From NCBI GenBank assembly GCA_029204225.1, contig CM055096.1:6446316-6510315 (forward strand): a stretch of 64,000 nucleotides of DNA, written 5' to 3'. The first letter of the stretch is position 1, and every line of letters starts with the position of its first letter. The notes under the pieces are model-generated. The model worked only from the letters and a program-made list of their open reading frames with translations, was not told where the DNA came from and made no database searches. Below are positions 1 to 10,539 of this stretch, one piece after another. Position numbers and translations under genes: made by a program. The stretch is from Diphasiastrum complanatum. Taxonomy: Eukaryota; Streptophyta; Lycopodiopsida; Lycopodiales; Lycopodiaceae.

Positions 1-295
1 AGATTCTATAGGCTCTGAAGATGTCAACAAGTGCGGTTGCGGTTATTTACGGTTTTTGTTTGCACTACAACATTCTGGAGGACTTTTGACCCTATTACCG
101 AGGCTTTTATGATGATTTTTTTTTTTGAAAAAACATCGTATGCCTCAGTATAAACCCTGAAGTATGCCTCGGAACAAGATGTCTTATACAATTTACATAC
201 CAAATGCTCTTTGCCTTGAAGAATGTAACCTTTTGGTTGATAAATGAATATGTCTTCTTGTATGTATCCATGAAGGAATATTGTCTAGACGTCCC

Positions 296-427
296 TCACC
301 AAAAAATGACGACACCAAAGAGGCATATGGTGTGCAGGCCGTTGATGTTCTTGAACCTCATGGTTCACCACATCGAAATGAGAAAAGTGTGTTTGCTACT
401 TCAAACTCAATAACTCTAAAATGTTGC

Positions 428-431
<4 letters not shown>
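296..431 (+). repeat. Dispersed direct repeat R1, copy 1
   Basis: About 135 bp that reappears with few differences at about 1,331-1,467, in the same orientation. Both copies run from an AAAAATGAC stretch, through GGCATATGGTGTGCAGGC, to a TTGCATGAG end. Copy 1 runs directly into a (GA)n tract and copy 2 does not. An open frame crosses it, but I recognise no protein family. It may be a piece of an old mobile element. Confidence 0.75.

Positions 432-514
<83 letters not shown>
430..514. repeat. (GA)n microsatellite, about 85 bp
   Basis: Uninterrupted GA dinucleotides. The Arg-Glu and Leu-Ser polypeptides predicted across it on the two strands are repeat artefacts. Confidence 0.97.
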
Positions 515-517
<3 letters not shown>

Positions 518-573
518 ACCAACACTCCCAATTCTAGGAAGGTGTGTAGCCTTTGTTTTCTTCCGTTTAGGGC
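514..573 (+). repeat. Dispersed direct repeat R2, copy 1
   Basis: About 60 bp immediately downstream of the (GA)n tract, sharing GGTAACC, ACACTCCCAA, CTAGGAAGGTGTGTAGCC and TTGTTTTCTTCC with 903-962. Both copies follow a GA tract, so the unit (GA)n plus R2 was duplicated together. Confidence 0.75.
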
Positions 574-833
574 ATGGTTCAATTGTTTCTTGTTGGATAC
601 ATCCTAGAAAGAAATCTGTACTTTTATTGCAGATTATGTGTTTATGTTTAAGTCAGTATACCATCTATTATTCCGAGGTCGATTCTGACCTCTGCTCATA
701 CATTCTTTTCAGATCATAAAAAGATTATATGCTAGATTGTTACCAGCTCATAGATGCTAGATTATATACCTCTGCTCATAAACTTTCACATAAATGTTTA
801 TCTCCCATCTTTTGTTGTAGATGCACATTTTGT

Positions 834-835
<2 letters not shown>

Positions 836-886
<51 letters not shown>
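836..886. repeat. (GA)n microsatellite, about 51 bp
   Basis: Uninterrupted GA dinucleotides, followed 16 bp later by the second R2 copy. The arrangement matches 430-573. Confidence 0.97.
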
Positions 887-888
<2 letters not shown>

Positions 889-902
889 ATGAAAGAGTTA
901 AA

Positions 903-962
903 GGTAACCCACACTCCCAAGTCTAGGAAGGTGTGTAGCCCTTGTTTTCTTCCATTAAAGGC
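903..962 (+). repeat. Dispersed direct repeat R2, copy 2
   Basis: Second copy of the approximately 60-bp sequence at 514-573, about 390 bp downstream, differing at scattered positions. Confidence 0.75.
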
Positions 963-1330
963 GTAAGGATATAACCATACAGCTCGGGAGTTTAGGTTAG
1001 CACTCTACTATGACCTTTCTTTTTTTTCTCTCCTCATGTGTGGTTAGGTTTTAGGGTTTAGGGTGTGTGTGTGCGTGTGTGATGCCGTTCGTTTATGTTT
1101 CATGTCTACCAATTCATGCTACCCTAATTTGTAGGATGTTAATTTATTCATGTGTGTGTGTGCATGCGTGGTTCCTGTAGCATAGTCCGAGATTTTATAT
1201 GTATTGAGTTCAAAGCTACGAGGGAAATACCAACATATAAATCATTTTTCCATCTCCAATTAACCACAAACCATAACCCTAACAATATTACTGATGACAC
1301 GAATCCATTCAGGATGCAAGGGGGCGTGTC

Positions 1331-1467
1331 TTGCCTAAAAATGACAACACCAAAGAGGCATATGGTGTGCAGGCTGTTGACGTCCTTGAACCTCATGGTT
1401 CACCACATCGAAATGGGAAAAGTGTGTTTTCTACTTCAAACTCAATAATTCTAAAAGATTGCATGAG
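1331..1467 (+). repeat. Dispersed direct repeat R1, copy 2
   Basis: Second copy of the repeat at 296-431, about 1.04 kb downstream. The following sequence (GAGGTTCATTTGG) has no GA tract, so the microsatellite at copy 1 either expanded after the duplication or was lost here. Confidence 0.75.
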
Positions 1468-1801
1468 GTTCATTTGGATTCAAACAAGTGTAACCACTTT
1501 AAAGTGTTGAGTTCAAAATAGCAGCATCATTTTCTCTCTTCGATGCTACAAACTGCAAGGTTCAAGGATTGCCATGGGCCTACACACCATACTTCTCTTT
1601 TGTGTCTTCATATAAGAGACATCCCATCATTACATACGAGTCACTTGTGGGGCCAATGAGCCTCTTATTGATGTCTATTCCTCAATGTGGTTCAATTTGG
1701 ATCATCATTGTTACTTGAACTTGAAATACCCTAAACCCTAATAATATTGGTGAATACACGAATCCATTGACGATGCCGATCGAGTTGTCTGTGCTGATTG
1801 G

Positions 1802-1958
<157 letters not shown>

Positions 1959-2037
1959 TGATGTTTTTTTCTACTATTTTTGAGACTCCCAATGGTTGTC
2001 TACAATATTTATCCCTCTTATTCCATGCACCCATTAT

Positions 2038-2584
2038 GTCAGATACTAGATTCCCTAGTCAGAGGTCAGGCCATAGTCACGGGTCATCCTGTCTTTCCTC
2101 TATGAGCGAGAGTGAGCTCATTAGCTACCTTGATCAGTTGCCTTCCTCGCAGTAGGATAGGGTCTGACAACGCTTGAGGGCTCGACGTGAGGCTCCCGTG
2201 AGGATCATTCCGACGAGGGTCGCACCCCCACCCATGGCACTATTGCCAGTGCTTTCTCTCGACACTCTCGTGAGAGGAGGAGTAGCCGCCTCGGTGTCTC
2301 CTATTGTGGAGGATGGTGGCGATGACCCTGATATCCTCTATGTCGTCATGAGTCCTGCACGTCCGCGTAGTGCATCTCATCGTGAGGAGTCCCTACTTCG
2401 AGATACACTGACCCAGGAGGTAGCACGTACGTCAAACGATACTACAACTCTGAGATGCAATGAAAGCTGAGAGAGGCAGGCCTTCCCACATGGAGAAAGA
2501 GGACTAGAAGTATGCAAAGAAAGAGTATCGAGATGATCCAGAATGGTTCAGACAACAACAAGAGACAGCCAGAGTCCGACTAGA
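2038..2584 (+). pseudogene. Repeated gene fragment, En/Spm-like (left copy)
   Basis: Two short reading frames (about 2,038-2,155 and 2,174-2,470) and trailing sequence match the copy at 8,440-9,333. Shared parts are the TTACTTCGAGA/ACTGACCCAGGAGG-like stretch near 2,393 and a basic segment near 2,510-2,580 that translates in one frame to KYAKKEYRDDPEWFRQQQET. The proline/serine-rich start followed by a short basic 'KxAKKEF' block resembles the N-terminal protein of plant Ptta/En/Spm transposons, but that is inference from style and not a motif match. Stops and an internal deletion relative to the right copy make it a pseudogene. It ends exactly where the copia LTR begins. Confidence 0.4.
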
Positions 2585-3528
2585 TATTGGATTTATCTCC
2601 TCTACTCTCCTAAATCCTATGTTAATCTGTCTCCATTCATGTTGCTACATTTTTACTCGTATTGTCGCACAGTCTGCATATTTGAACTGTTTGTCACTAC
2701 AATCTGCATAAATACAAGTAAATTTCCACAGGTGAAAAATGTGACACTGTGTTTTCACACACGTTTTATGATAGGCGAAAAATGCGACACTGCCCTACAA
2801 ATGCCGAAGGTGCCCTTATAGAAAAGCAAAGGTACCTTACAAATGATTTTCTAAGGCATTGGACAGAGTGTCACAATATTTGCATTTTCACCAGCATGAA
2901 TTTTAGCAAAGCCAGACGTCGCGGCCTCCTCACACTCGTTCCATGCGCTATGCACTCAAATTTGACAGCAACAACAGCCATTCACGATCTCCCATAGGCT
3001 GAACAACCACTTTTGTACCTTCTTCATCTGCACACCTGTAAAACTTATGTATATATTGAATATCATCTGAGTATTCAGATAACAGAAGATAGAACGACAT
3101 GACTTGTAGTTCAAAGACAGACATTGTAGATGTCTTTGCGCATTGATTCTTTCTGTCAAATAGATTGTCAATAATAGGTTCATCACCTTTACAGATTGTG
3201 ATTAGCTTTGTGAGACACGCGGTTACATCCGCTATTGTTTTGTGCTCACCTGCATTATTGACTTGTATATTTCATTATACTTAATTTGATCATAGCTCTG
3301 TTTGGTTCTGCGTTCAGATTTGTGTCAATACTACAATGCTTTTCTACGTTCTGTCTGGCTTTCTAATTGTTTAGTCTGGCTGTCTGCTCTTTGTGATTGA
3401 TTATTAGTCTAGCTCTTCACGACTAATTCGTGACTGATTATTTGTCTAGCTGTTTGCAACTAATATTTGTCTAACTATTCACGACAAATTATCTGTCTGA
3501 TGTTTCGATGCTTAATGTTTGGCTACGT
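2585..3528 (+). repeat. 5' LTR of copia A, 3' end deleted
   Basis: Aligns along its length with 7,475-8,438, including the opening (TATTGGATTTATC here, TGTTGAATTTATC there), the ATTTGCATTTTCACC block and the AT-rich GACTAATT/TCTAGCTCTT block. The conserved LTR start TG is mutated to TA. Homology to element H stops at about 3,528, before the LTR end and primer binding site. Confidence 0.85.
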
Positions 3529-3532
3529 AATC

Positions 3533-4474
3533 ACTGTAGTGCTAATGATTTCAAAATTAGTTACTATAAGGAGAAAACTCGAAGCTGACAACGCAGCGAT
3601 CTCCAGATGGAAGCTGAAGGATGGCAAAGCATTTGCGTTGACCATCCTCAACATTTTGGATACTCAGATTTGCCATGTGTCTGAAACTCAGACATCCTAA
3701 GAAGTCTGGGACATCTTGAGCACATTATATGAAGTGCGAGAGATAGCTTCAAAGCTATATCTCAGAAAAAAATTTTAATCCCTCAAGATGGCAAATGGTG
3801 ATTCCCTACATGATTATATCAACCAGTTCAAGAACCTGCTGAAGCAAATGGCCACTGTCGGATCTATCATAGATGATCAAGACACAGTAATGCAACAACT
3901 TACAAGCTTGCCAAGCTCAAATGACAATTGGGTGATGATCATCACGACTCATCCAGAGCTTATTCTTTCAAGAGTCATTGCAATGTTGTTGCAAGAAGAC
4001 ACACGGAGGAATGAAGCCTCTAGTTCATCAGCTGATTCTCACGCCTTGTACACCAACAAAGGCACGACTAAGCAAAAGAAGAAGAAAGACTCGAAGCAAT
4101 CAAAGCAAGACCAGAAATCAACACAACACAAAGAACAGTCAAATTTGCATACTAAGAAAAAGTTGTTCTACAGATGCAAGAGAAACAACCACAAGATTCA
4201 AGATTGTCAAATACTACAAACAAAGAACAACAGCAAGGGACAATCAAATCAAGTGGCCAATGCAGTTACAGAAGCTCCACAACCCATTCAAGAAGCGGAT
4301 CATGATGCTTTCATGACCAGCAATCAAGGAGCATGCAATGACAGTTCTTCATTCTTGGATTCCGGTGCCACTCAGCATATGACTAGTCTCATTGGTTGTT
4401 TTGAGTCCTATACATCCTACAGTTTCACCTTGGCGATAATAGCACAAAAGCTATTAAAGGTGAAGGTACTGTAA
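3533..4474 (+). pseudogene. Copia A gag and protease remnant
   Basis: Begins inside gag, matching element H from its position 61,086. Reading frames near 3,540-3,700 and 3,788-4,474 encode a gag-like region (NGDSLHDYINQFKNLLKQM) and a lysine-rich stretch. A zinc knuckle follows, reading FYRCKRNNHKIQDC, in which the first Cys of the CX2CX4HX4C pattern has been replaced. The retropepsin signature LDSGATQHMT is intact near 4,355-4,385, but the frame shifts soon afterwards near 4,420. In life these parts would form the RNA-binding particle protein and the polyprotein-cutting aspartic protease. Confidence 0.85.
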
Positions 4475-4639
4475 GATTAAGCTATGCAAACGATCAATCT
4501 AAGCTACTTTCTAAAGTCCTATATGTACCCAATCTATCTACAAATCTACTCTCTGTGAGCAAAATCACAGATCTAGGACATAAAGAAGAATTCGAATGTG
4601 ATCAATGCAAAGTAGTTGATAGGATAGGCAAGATCCTAG

Positions 4640-5632
4640 CACTAGGCATGGATACTTGTATAGACTAAGTCATTGCTTTTCTGCCTCTAGTCAGGCGCTT
4701 AGTACATCTATTCAAGCAAATAAAAGTTTACTTTGGCATTATAGACTTGGTCACTTGAATCATGTTGTTGTACAACAAATGTCTAAACATTCTATGGTTC
4801 TTGATCTAGACTATCCTGATAATAAAGTCAAGTTATCTATCTGTCAAGACTATATAGTTGGTAAACAGACTAGGAAATTATTTAGATCAAGCCATCAGCA
4901 TATTGCTAGAGGATTGTTAGATGTTCTACATACATACATCTGTGGCCCGATGAAGAATCCTTCTCTGAAAAACGCAAAGTATTTCATAACTTTTATTGAA
5001 TTTTCCAAAAGGACTATGGTGTATTTTATCTAGAAGAAATCAAAAGCTTTCAATTGCTTCAGAATTTTCAAGGAGTGTGTAGAAAAAGAGCCTGGAAGGA
5101 CGATCAAGGCCCTGAGGTCTGACAATGGTGGAGAGTACATCTCTACTGAATTTAAGGAGTACTACCAGAGCCAAGGCATTGAGCAGCAATTCATCACTCT
5201 TATAGTCCTCAGTCAAATGGCTTGGCCAAGAGGAAGAATCGTACTCTGGTTGAATCACCTAAATGTATGTTGGCGCATGCATCACTGCCCAAGAGCTTCT
5301 GGGCCGAAGCTATCTCCACTATAGCTTACGTCCAGAACAGATATTCAACCAAGGCCCTCTCAAGCAGAACACCCCATGAGGTGTGGACAAGCCCTAAGCC
5401 TTCTGTGAAAAATCTACAAGTGTTCGGATACGTCGCCTACGCGCAAATCCTGAAAGAGACAAGGAAAAAATTCAACTTCCAAGGTCTCAAGACCATTCTG
5501 ATTGGTTATACTTCATCTGATAGCACATACAAGATGTATGATCCTGATATCCAACAAATCTTGTACAGCCGGAATACAGTCTTTATCGAGGATCAATTAA
5601 TCGACATCAAAGGAAAAGATATTGTTCTATGA
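4640..5632 (+). pseudogene. Copia A integrase remnant
   Basis: The GAG-pre-integrase motif LLWHYRLGHLNH is near 4,728-4,765. The catalytic core follows, with ALRSDNGGEYI (second Asp) near 5,110-5,140 and a SPQSNGLAKRKNRTLVE segment near 5,207-5,250 where copia elements have the catalytic Glu. Copia usually reads NG(I/L)AERKN; here the residue after the conserved Ala is Lys, so the catalytic Glu appears lost. A TAG at 5,032 and a frameshift near 5,200 also break it. The downstream linker (ILIGYTSSD...YKMYDPD) is typical of copia. Confidence 0.85.
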
Positions 5633-5839
5633 GAATCTTCATCGCTTGCCATTGACATGACAATCCAAGCTTTAGGCTCAAACGTGTCTATCGTGGATCC
5701 ACTATTTGACAACGAGTCAGATGAAGATGTTGCTGCTACCCAACAACAAGTCCCATGAGTGGTTCATCAATCAATTCCTCTTAGAAGATCAAGATGAGTG
5801 CGCACACAGCCCACAAAGTATACTCCTGATATGCATGTC

Positions 5840-7440
5840 TCTTGATACAGGAACCGACAACAATCAAATAGGCACTTAGCCAACCAGACTTTGATATCTG
5901 GAGAGAAGCCATGGACAAAGAGTATTCCTCTCTGACCAAGAACCAGACGTGGTCATTAGTTGAGGCTCCTACTGGCTGTAATATTATTGATTGCAAATGG
6001 ATCTTTAAGATCAAGTACAATGCCAATGGAGCGATTGATCGAAAGCAAGACTGGTAGCATGAGGATTCACTCGGATTCCCAACATTGACTACAGTGAGAC
6101 CATTCCAGTAGTCGAGCATTCATCAATCCGAGCCCTCCTATCATATGCTGCAGTAGCCAACCTTGAAGTGCATCAACTTGATGTGCAAACAGCTTATCGG
6201 AAGAAGACATCTACATGATCTAGCCCAAAGGATATATTTTGGAAGCTATGAAGAATCATGTTTGTAAGCTCCACAAGGTATTTTATGGCTTGAAACAGTC
6301 TGTCAGAACTTGGTTTTAGAGGATCAACACATTCCTCATCGAACAAGGTTTCCAACCAAGCACTGCTGATTGCAACGTCTATTCCAAGTTGGTGCAACAA
6401 TCCTTTATTATCATCACCTTATACGTGGATGATACGTTGTTTTTCAACAACAATACCAATTTGGCTAAGGATTCTAAACAGATGAATTCAACATGATTGA
6501 CCTGGTTGAAGCTCACTTCTGTTTGGACATTCAAATCCACAGAGACAGAGCGAGACGACTGATTTATATTACTCAACAAAGATATTTTCACAATGTTTTT
6601 AACAAATATAATTTGATGAACTGTAAGTTAGCTCACTCATCGATGGATCCAGGCCTGTATTTGTCAAAGGACCAATGTCCCCAGACCAAGCAGGAAGAGG
6701 AGCAAATGAGAGAGTATCCTTATCCTTATCTTCACCTGATATCTCTTTTGCAGTAAGCTCACTTAGCCAATATATGGCTAATCCTGGGATTACCCATTGG
6801 AAGGCTCTCATAAGAATCATGAGGTACATTCTAGCTACCATGGACCAGTGCATCTAGAGAAGTCAACAATGACAATCTCCATCAGCTCAGTGGAAGGCTC
6901 TCATAAGAGTCATGAGGTATATTCGAGCTACCATGGACCAATGCATCTGCTATGGAGAAGTCAACAATGACAATCTCCATCAGCTCAGTGAATACTCTGA
7001 TGCAAGCTAGGGAGGAGATGTAGACAATCGTAAGTCCACATCTGGATTTACATTCTTCTTCAACGACGGTCCTATCTCATGGAACAATCGTAAGCAAACC
7101 TCTATCACCCTTTCATCTATAGAAAAGAATACATAGCTACTTCTCAATCTATCAAAGAAGCATTTTGATTGAGAAATTTATTATCAGACATTATTTTGAA
7201 TCAATACATCCCTACAATCATATTTTGTGATAATCAGAGTGCTATTGCCTTATCGGCCAACCCTAGATTTCACTCTAGGAGTAAGCATATTGAAATCTGA
7301 TGTCACTATATTAGGGGCAAAGTTCTCAACAAGGAGGTAAGCTTAACATACTATAGAACGCAGGACATGGTTGCAGATATATTTACAAAGGCATTAAGTG
7401 TTAATGCACACAACAACTTTTGTGCATTGCTTAGTCTAAA
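5840..7440 (+). pseudogene. Copia A reverse transcriptase and RNase H remnant
   Basis: Broken frames show NQTWSLVEAPTGCNIIDCKW near 5,940-6,000, the RT catalytic YVDD near 6,424-6,435, LSQYMANPGITHWKALIRIM near 6,765-6,825 and the RNase H end (SANPRFHSRSKHIEI, then ADIFTKAL) near 7,256-7,397. Several stops and frameshifts, plus a tandem duplication, make it non-functional. The sequence ends at a purine-rich tract just before the 3' LTR. Confidence 0.85.
6798..6988 (+). repeat. Tandem duplication inside copia A RNase H region
   Basis: A 93-bp unit at 6,798-6,890 is repeated at 6,891-6,988. Both begin TGGAAGGCTCTCATAAGA and end CTCCATCAGCTCAG. Copy 2 keeps a TGCTATGG segment that copy 1 lacks. 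Element H is cut by the window end before this point, so it cannot be compared. Confidence 0.85.
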
Positions 7441-7474
7441 GATCAAGGCATTCATGGATCCAGATTAAGGGAGG

Positions 7475-8438
7475 TGTTGAATTTATCTCCTCTACTCTCC
7501 TAAATCCTATGTTAATCTGCCTCCATTCATGTTGTTGCATTTTTACTCGTGTTGTCGCATAGTCTGCATATTTGAACTGTTTGTCACTGCAGTTTGCATA
7601 AATACAAGTAAATTTCCATAGGCAAAAAATGCAAAAAATACGACACTGTGTTTTTACACGCATTTTATGACATGTGAAAAATGCGACACTCCCCTACAAA
7701 TGACGACGGTGCCCTACAAATGTTGAAGGTGCCCTTATAGAAAAGCGAAGGTACCATAGAAATGATTTTCTAAGGCATTGGATAGAGTGTCGCAATTTTT
7801 GCATTTTCACCAACATCAATTTTAGCAAAGCCAGATGTCGCGGCCTCCTCACGCTCGTTCCATGCACTGTGCAATTAGATTTGACAACAACAATAGCCAC
7901 TCACGATCTCCCACATATAGCACAACCACTTTTGTATCTTCTTCATCTGCACACCTGTAAAACTTATGTATATATCAAATACCATTTGAGTATTTAGATA
8001 ACAGAAGATAGAACAAAACATGACTTGTAATTCAGAGACAGACATTGTAGATGCCTTTGCGCATTGATTCTTTCTATCAAATAGATTGTCAGTAATAGGT
8101 TCATCACCTTTACTGATTGATTAGCTTTGTGAGGCACGCGGTTACGTCCGCTACTGTTTTGTGGTCACCTGCATTATTGACTTGTATATTTCATTATACT
8201 TAATCTGATTATAGCTCTGTTTGGTTTTGCGTTCAGATTTGTGTCAATACTTCAATGCTTTTCTACATTCTTTCTGGCTTTCTTAGTCTGGTTGTTTGCT
8301 CTTCGTGACTGATTATTAGTCTAGCTCTTTGCGACTAATTCACAACTGATTATTAGCCTAGCTCTTCACGACTGATAATTTGTCTAGCTGTTCACGACTA
8401 ATAATTTGTCTAGTTGTTCGCGACAAATAATTTGTCTA
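7475..8438 (+). repeat. 3' LTR of copia A, 3' end truncated
   Basis: Begins TGTTGAATTTATC immediately after the polypurine-like tract CAGATTAAGGGAGG at 7,461-7,474 and matches the 5' LTR. Homology stops near 8,438, where sequence of the repeated En/Spm-like gene family starts. Confidence 0.85.
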
Positions 8439-8439
8439 G

Positions 8440-9333
8440 CCTCGTCGTAGGTCTTCCTTACTTCGAGAAACCCTAACTCAAGAAGCAACGTGGATGGCGC
8501 ATGATACTTTGACCCCGGCATCTGTCACACCTGATTATCCCAACACCCCCACACTCTATCCTCACATTTTTTTCTTCTTCGGTACCGACACCCCCTATGG
8601 GATCTCCATGGCACCGTGATTCCTCTTGCCAGGCCACTCCACCTATTTTTTCTCCCATTCAAACTCCTGTTGGTTACACTCCCGCTCAAGCTCCTCCCCA
8701 ACCTTCTCCTCTTCATAACCCTCCCCACTCTTCTCGTGATCGCCTTCAAACTCCTCCCCAAATCATTCACGTTGTAGTCAACTCCCCCACTCCTCTTGAC
8801 ACTCCCTTTGCCACCTCTCCACCAGCTGACGTCTTGCCATCCTATGACATAGATGCGGAGAAGCACATAGTGGAGGATGACCGTGATGGTCGCGTCATCA
8901 CTCGTAGGAGGCAACTCACTCATGTGATCTTCAACAGGGACATTTTCAAGGACTGGTGCAAACAAAGTGACGAGAAAAAGAATCCTGTCATTGACCAGTT
9001 GTATAGAGAATTTTCAGTCCCCTCTCTTGATTTGGAATTTGATCGAATATGAATGGGATGACGCATGGGTAGCGTGATGAGCCACCACAAATCAGAGATT
9101 CGAGATGCGGTGAGAGCTGGCAAATCTAGGCCATACAATGTGCACAAGGACGATTGGAAGTTTGCAAAGAAAGAATTTCGAGAAGATTCAGATTGTTTCA
9201 AGCAACAAAGAGAGGCAGCTAAGAAGCGAATGGAGATGCCAGGGCCCTGGCACCTAGGCAGTGGTGGCCAAGGTTCTTTTCATGCCCATTTCTTAAGTCT
9301 CCCCACCCATAAGTTGAACTTGTTTTGGTCATA
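8440..9333 (+). pseudogene. Repeated gene fragment, En/Spm-like (right copy)
   Basis: The largest frame (8,597-9,052, about 151 codons) is rich in proline and serine and then becomes charged. After two stops it continues in the frame at 9,065-9,334 with DDWKFAKKEFREDSDCFKQQ. The overall layout, a disordered proline-rich start and a basic/acidic domain ending in a KKR block, is reminiscent of plant Ptta/En/Spm transposase-associated proteins. I saw no catalytic signature. It shares sequence with 2,038-2,584 and, in inverted orientation, with 9,778-10,116. The minus-strand frame at 8,525-8,965 is a shadow. Confidence 0.4.
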
Positions 9334-9504
9334 ATTCATATTTTATTTGAAGATTGGTTTAAATTAAATTACAATCATCGATTTGTGTTTATGCAAAAAT
9401 CTGCCGTAAAGCGGTCTCCCACAAAAGAGGAGTACAAGTATGCATATTCCAACAACTTGCAATCATTACTCGAATGATTGGAGAGACAAGGAGTGAGAAT
9501 TGAC

Positions 9505-9786
9505 TGAGATGGATATTCTGAGGTATATATTATGGTTTCAACATATATTTTGACTTCACCACATTCATTCGGTCAGACACTCTAACGACATCACTTACAA
9601 AATCTATACATCTTTTTTGCACGCAGGTATCACAGTCCTAGTCTCATGCATCACAGTTACATGAGTCTGATGACGATGGCCAAGACTAGAATGATTCAGC
9701 TGGATCTAATAATTAGGCATTTCATTCCGATATATATTTGTGATTCGAACATTTATGTATCAATATATATAATTTGTTTAAGTTAA
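9505..9786 (+). repeat. Direct repeat R3, copy 1
   Basis: Runs from GATGGATATTCTGAGGTATATAT, through CTTCACCACATTCATTCGGTC and ATGCATCACAGTTACATGAGTC, to GAACATTTATGTATCAATATAT. Each block recurs in the same order at 10,017-10,330, so a segment of about 280 bp was duplicated and diverged. Confidence 0.7.
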
Positions 9787-10116
9787 GTCCTCTACGTGGC
9801 TTTTCAATTGCATGTAGTCCAGTTTTAGAATAGAATGGAGCCATTTGACAGGGTTATAACAATGTCCATGAGAGAACCTTGGCCACCACTCCCAAGGTGT
9901 GAAGGTCCCTAAAGTCTCATGTAGCTTTTTAGCATCCTCCCGTTGTTGTTTGACACGATCTAAATTTTTGGGAAATCCTTTCTTCACAAACTTCAAGTCT
10001 TCCTTGTGCCTTGATTCGGATGGATATTCTAGATCTGAGGTATATATGGCTTCAAGATATACTTTAACTTCACTACATTCATGTGGTCTAGCTTTCACTC
10101 TCAACACATTTCTCAC
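9778..10116 (-). pseudogene. Third, inverted copy of the repeated En/Spm-like gene fragment
   Basis: An open frame of 112 codons on the minus strand. Its middle (EDLKFVKKGFPKNLDRVKQQ) is homologous to DDWKFAKKEFREDSDCFKQQ of the right copy. The DNA match continues downstream through a GTGGTGGCCAAGGTTCT block (9,885-9,905 inverted, versus 9,262-9,280). The two copies therefore face each other across about 500 bp. Function unknown; I see no intact partner. Confidence 0.4.
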
Positions 10117-10330
10117 ATAGCTTAATTATATCCATTGGATGCAAATTATCACGGTCTCAATCCCATGCATCGCAGTTACACGAGTCCGATTGCAACATCA
10201 ATGGCCAGGACGAGGACGACTCAGTTGGATCTAATTATAATTAGGTATATTTCAATAATCCAATTTGTAACATATCTCTGTACTTGGAACATTTATGTAT
10301 GAATATATGTTCGTTGAATTTAAGTTTCCT
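10017..10330 (+). repeat. Direct repeat R3, copy 2
   Basis: Diverged second copy of 9,505-9,786, overlapping the inverted gene fragment. After its end the sequence (10,331-10,540) is AT-rich and shows nothing I can name. Confidence 0.7.
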
Positions 10331-10539
10331 TCATCAATTTTTAAGTGCTTACAATGTAACTCAAATAAATTTTGCAAATTTTTTTATTAACAATAATGAA
10401 TGAACAAATGATTTTGCTTACCAACTTCATAAGAAGTGGTGCAAAAGACTCCTGGGGTCGAATGGAGTCCATTCTGTCCTAAAAAAAAAAATTCTGATTT
10501 TAAACTCTCGGAACAAGGTAACCTTTTGATAGAGATACA

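Larger units (their letters stand above)
2585..8438 (+). mobile_element. Ty1/copia retrotransposon A, decayed, with both LTRs
   Basis: A 5.85-kb element with two recognisable LTRs (2,585-3,528 and 7,475-8,438) and internal remains in the copia order gag, protease, integrase, reverse transcriptase, RNase H. It is closely related to element H at 59,937-64,000, which allows breaks to be seen. About 400 bp spanning the end of the 5' LTR, the primer binding site and the start of gag are missing near 3,530. The 3' LTR is also cut short near 8,438. Many stops and frameshifts make it non-autonomous. I see no target-site duplication; its flanks are two copies of the same repeated gene family and not one split target. 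Confidence 0.9.
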
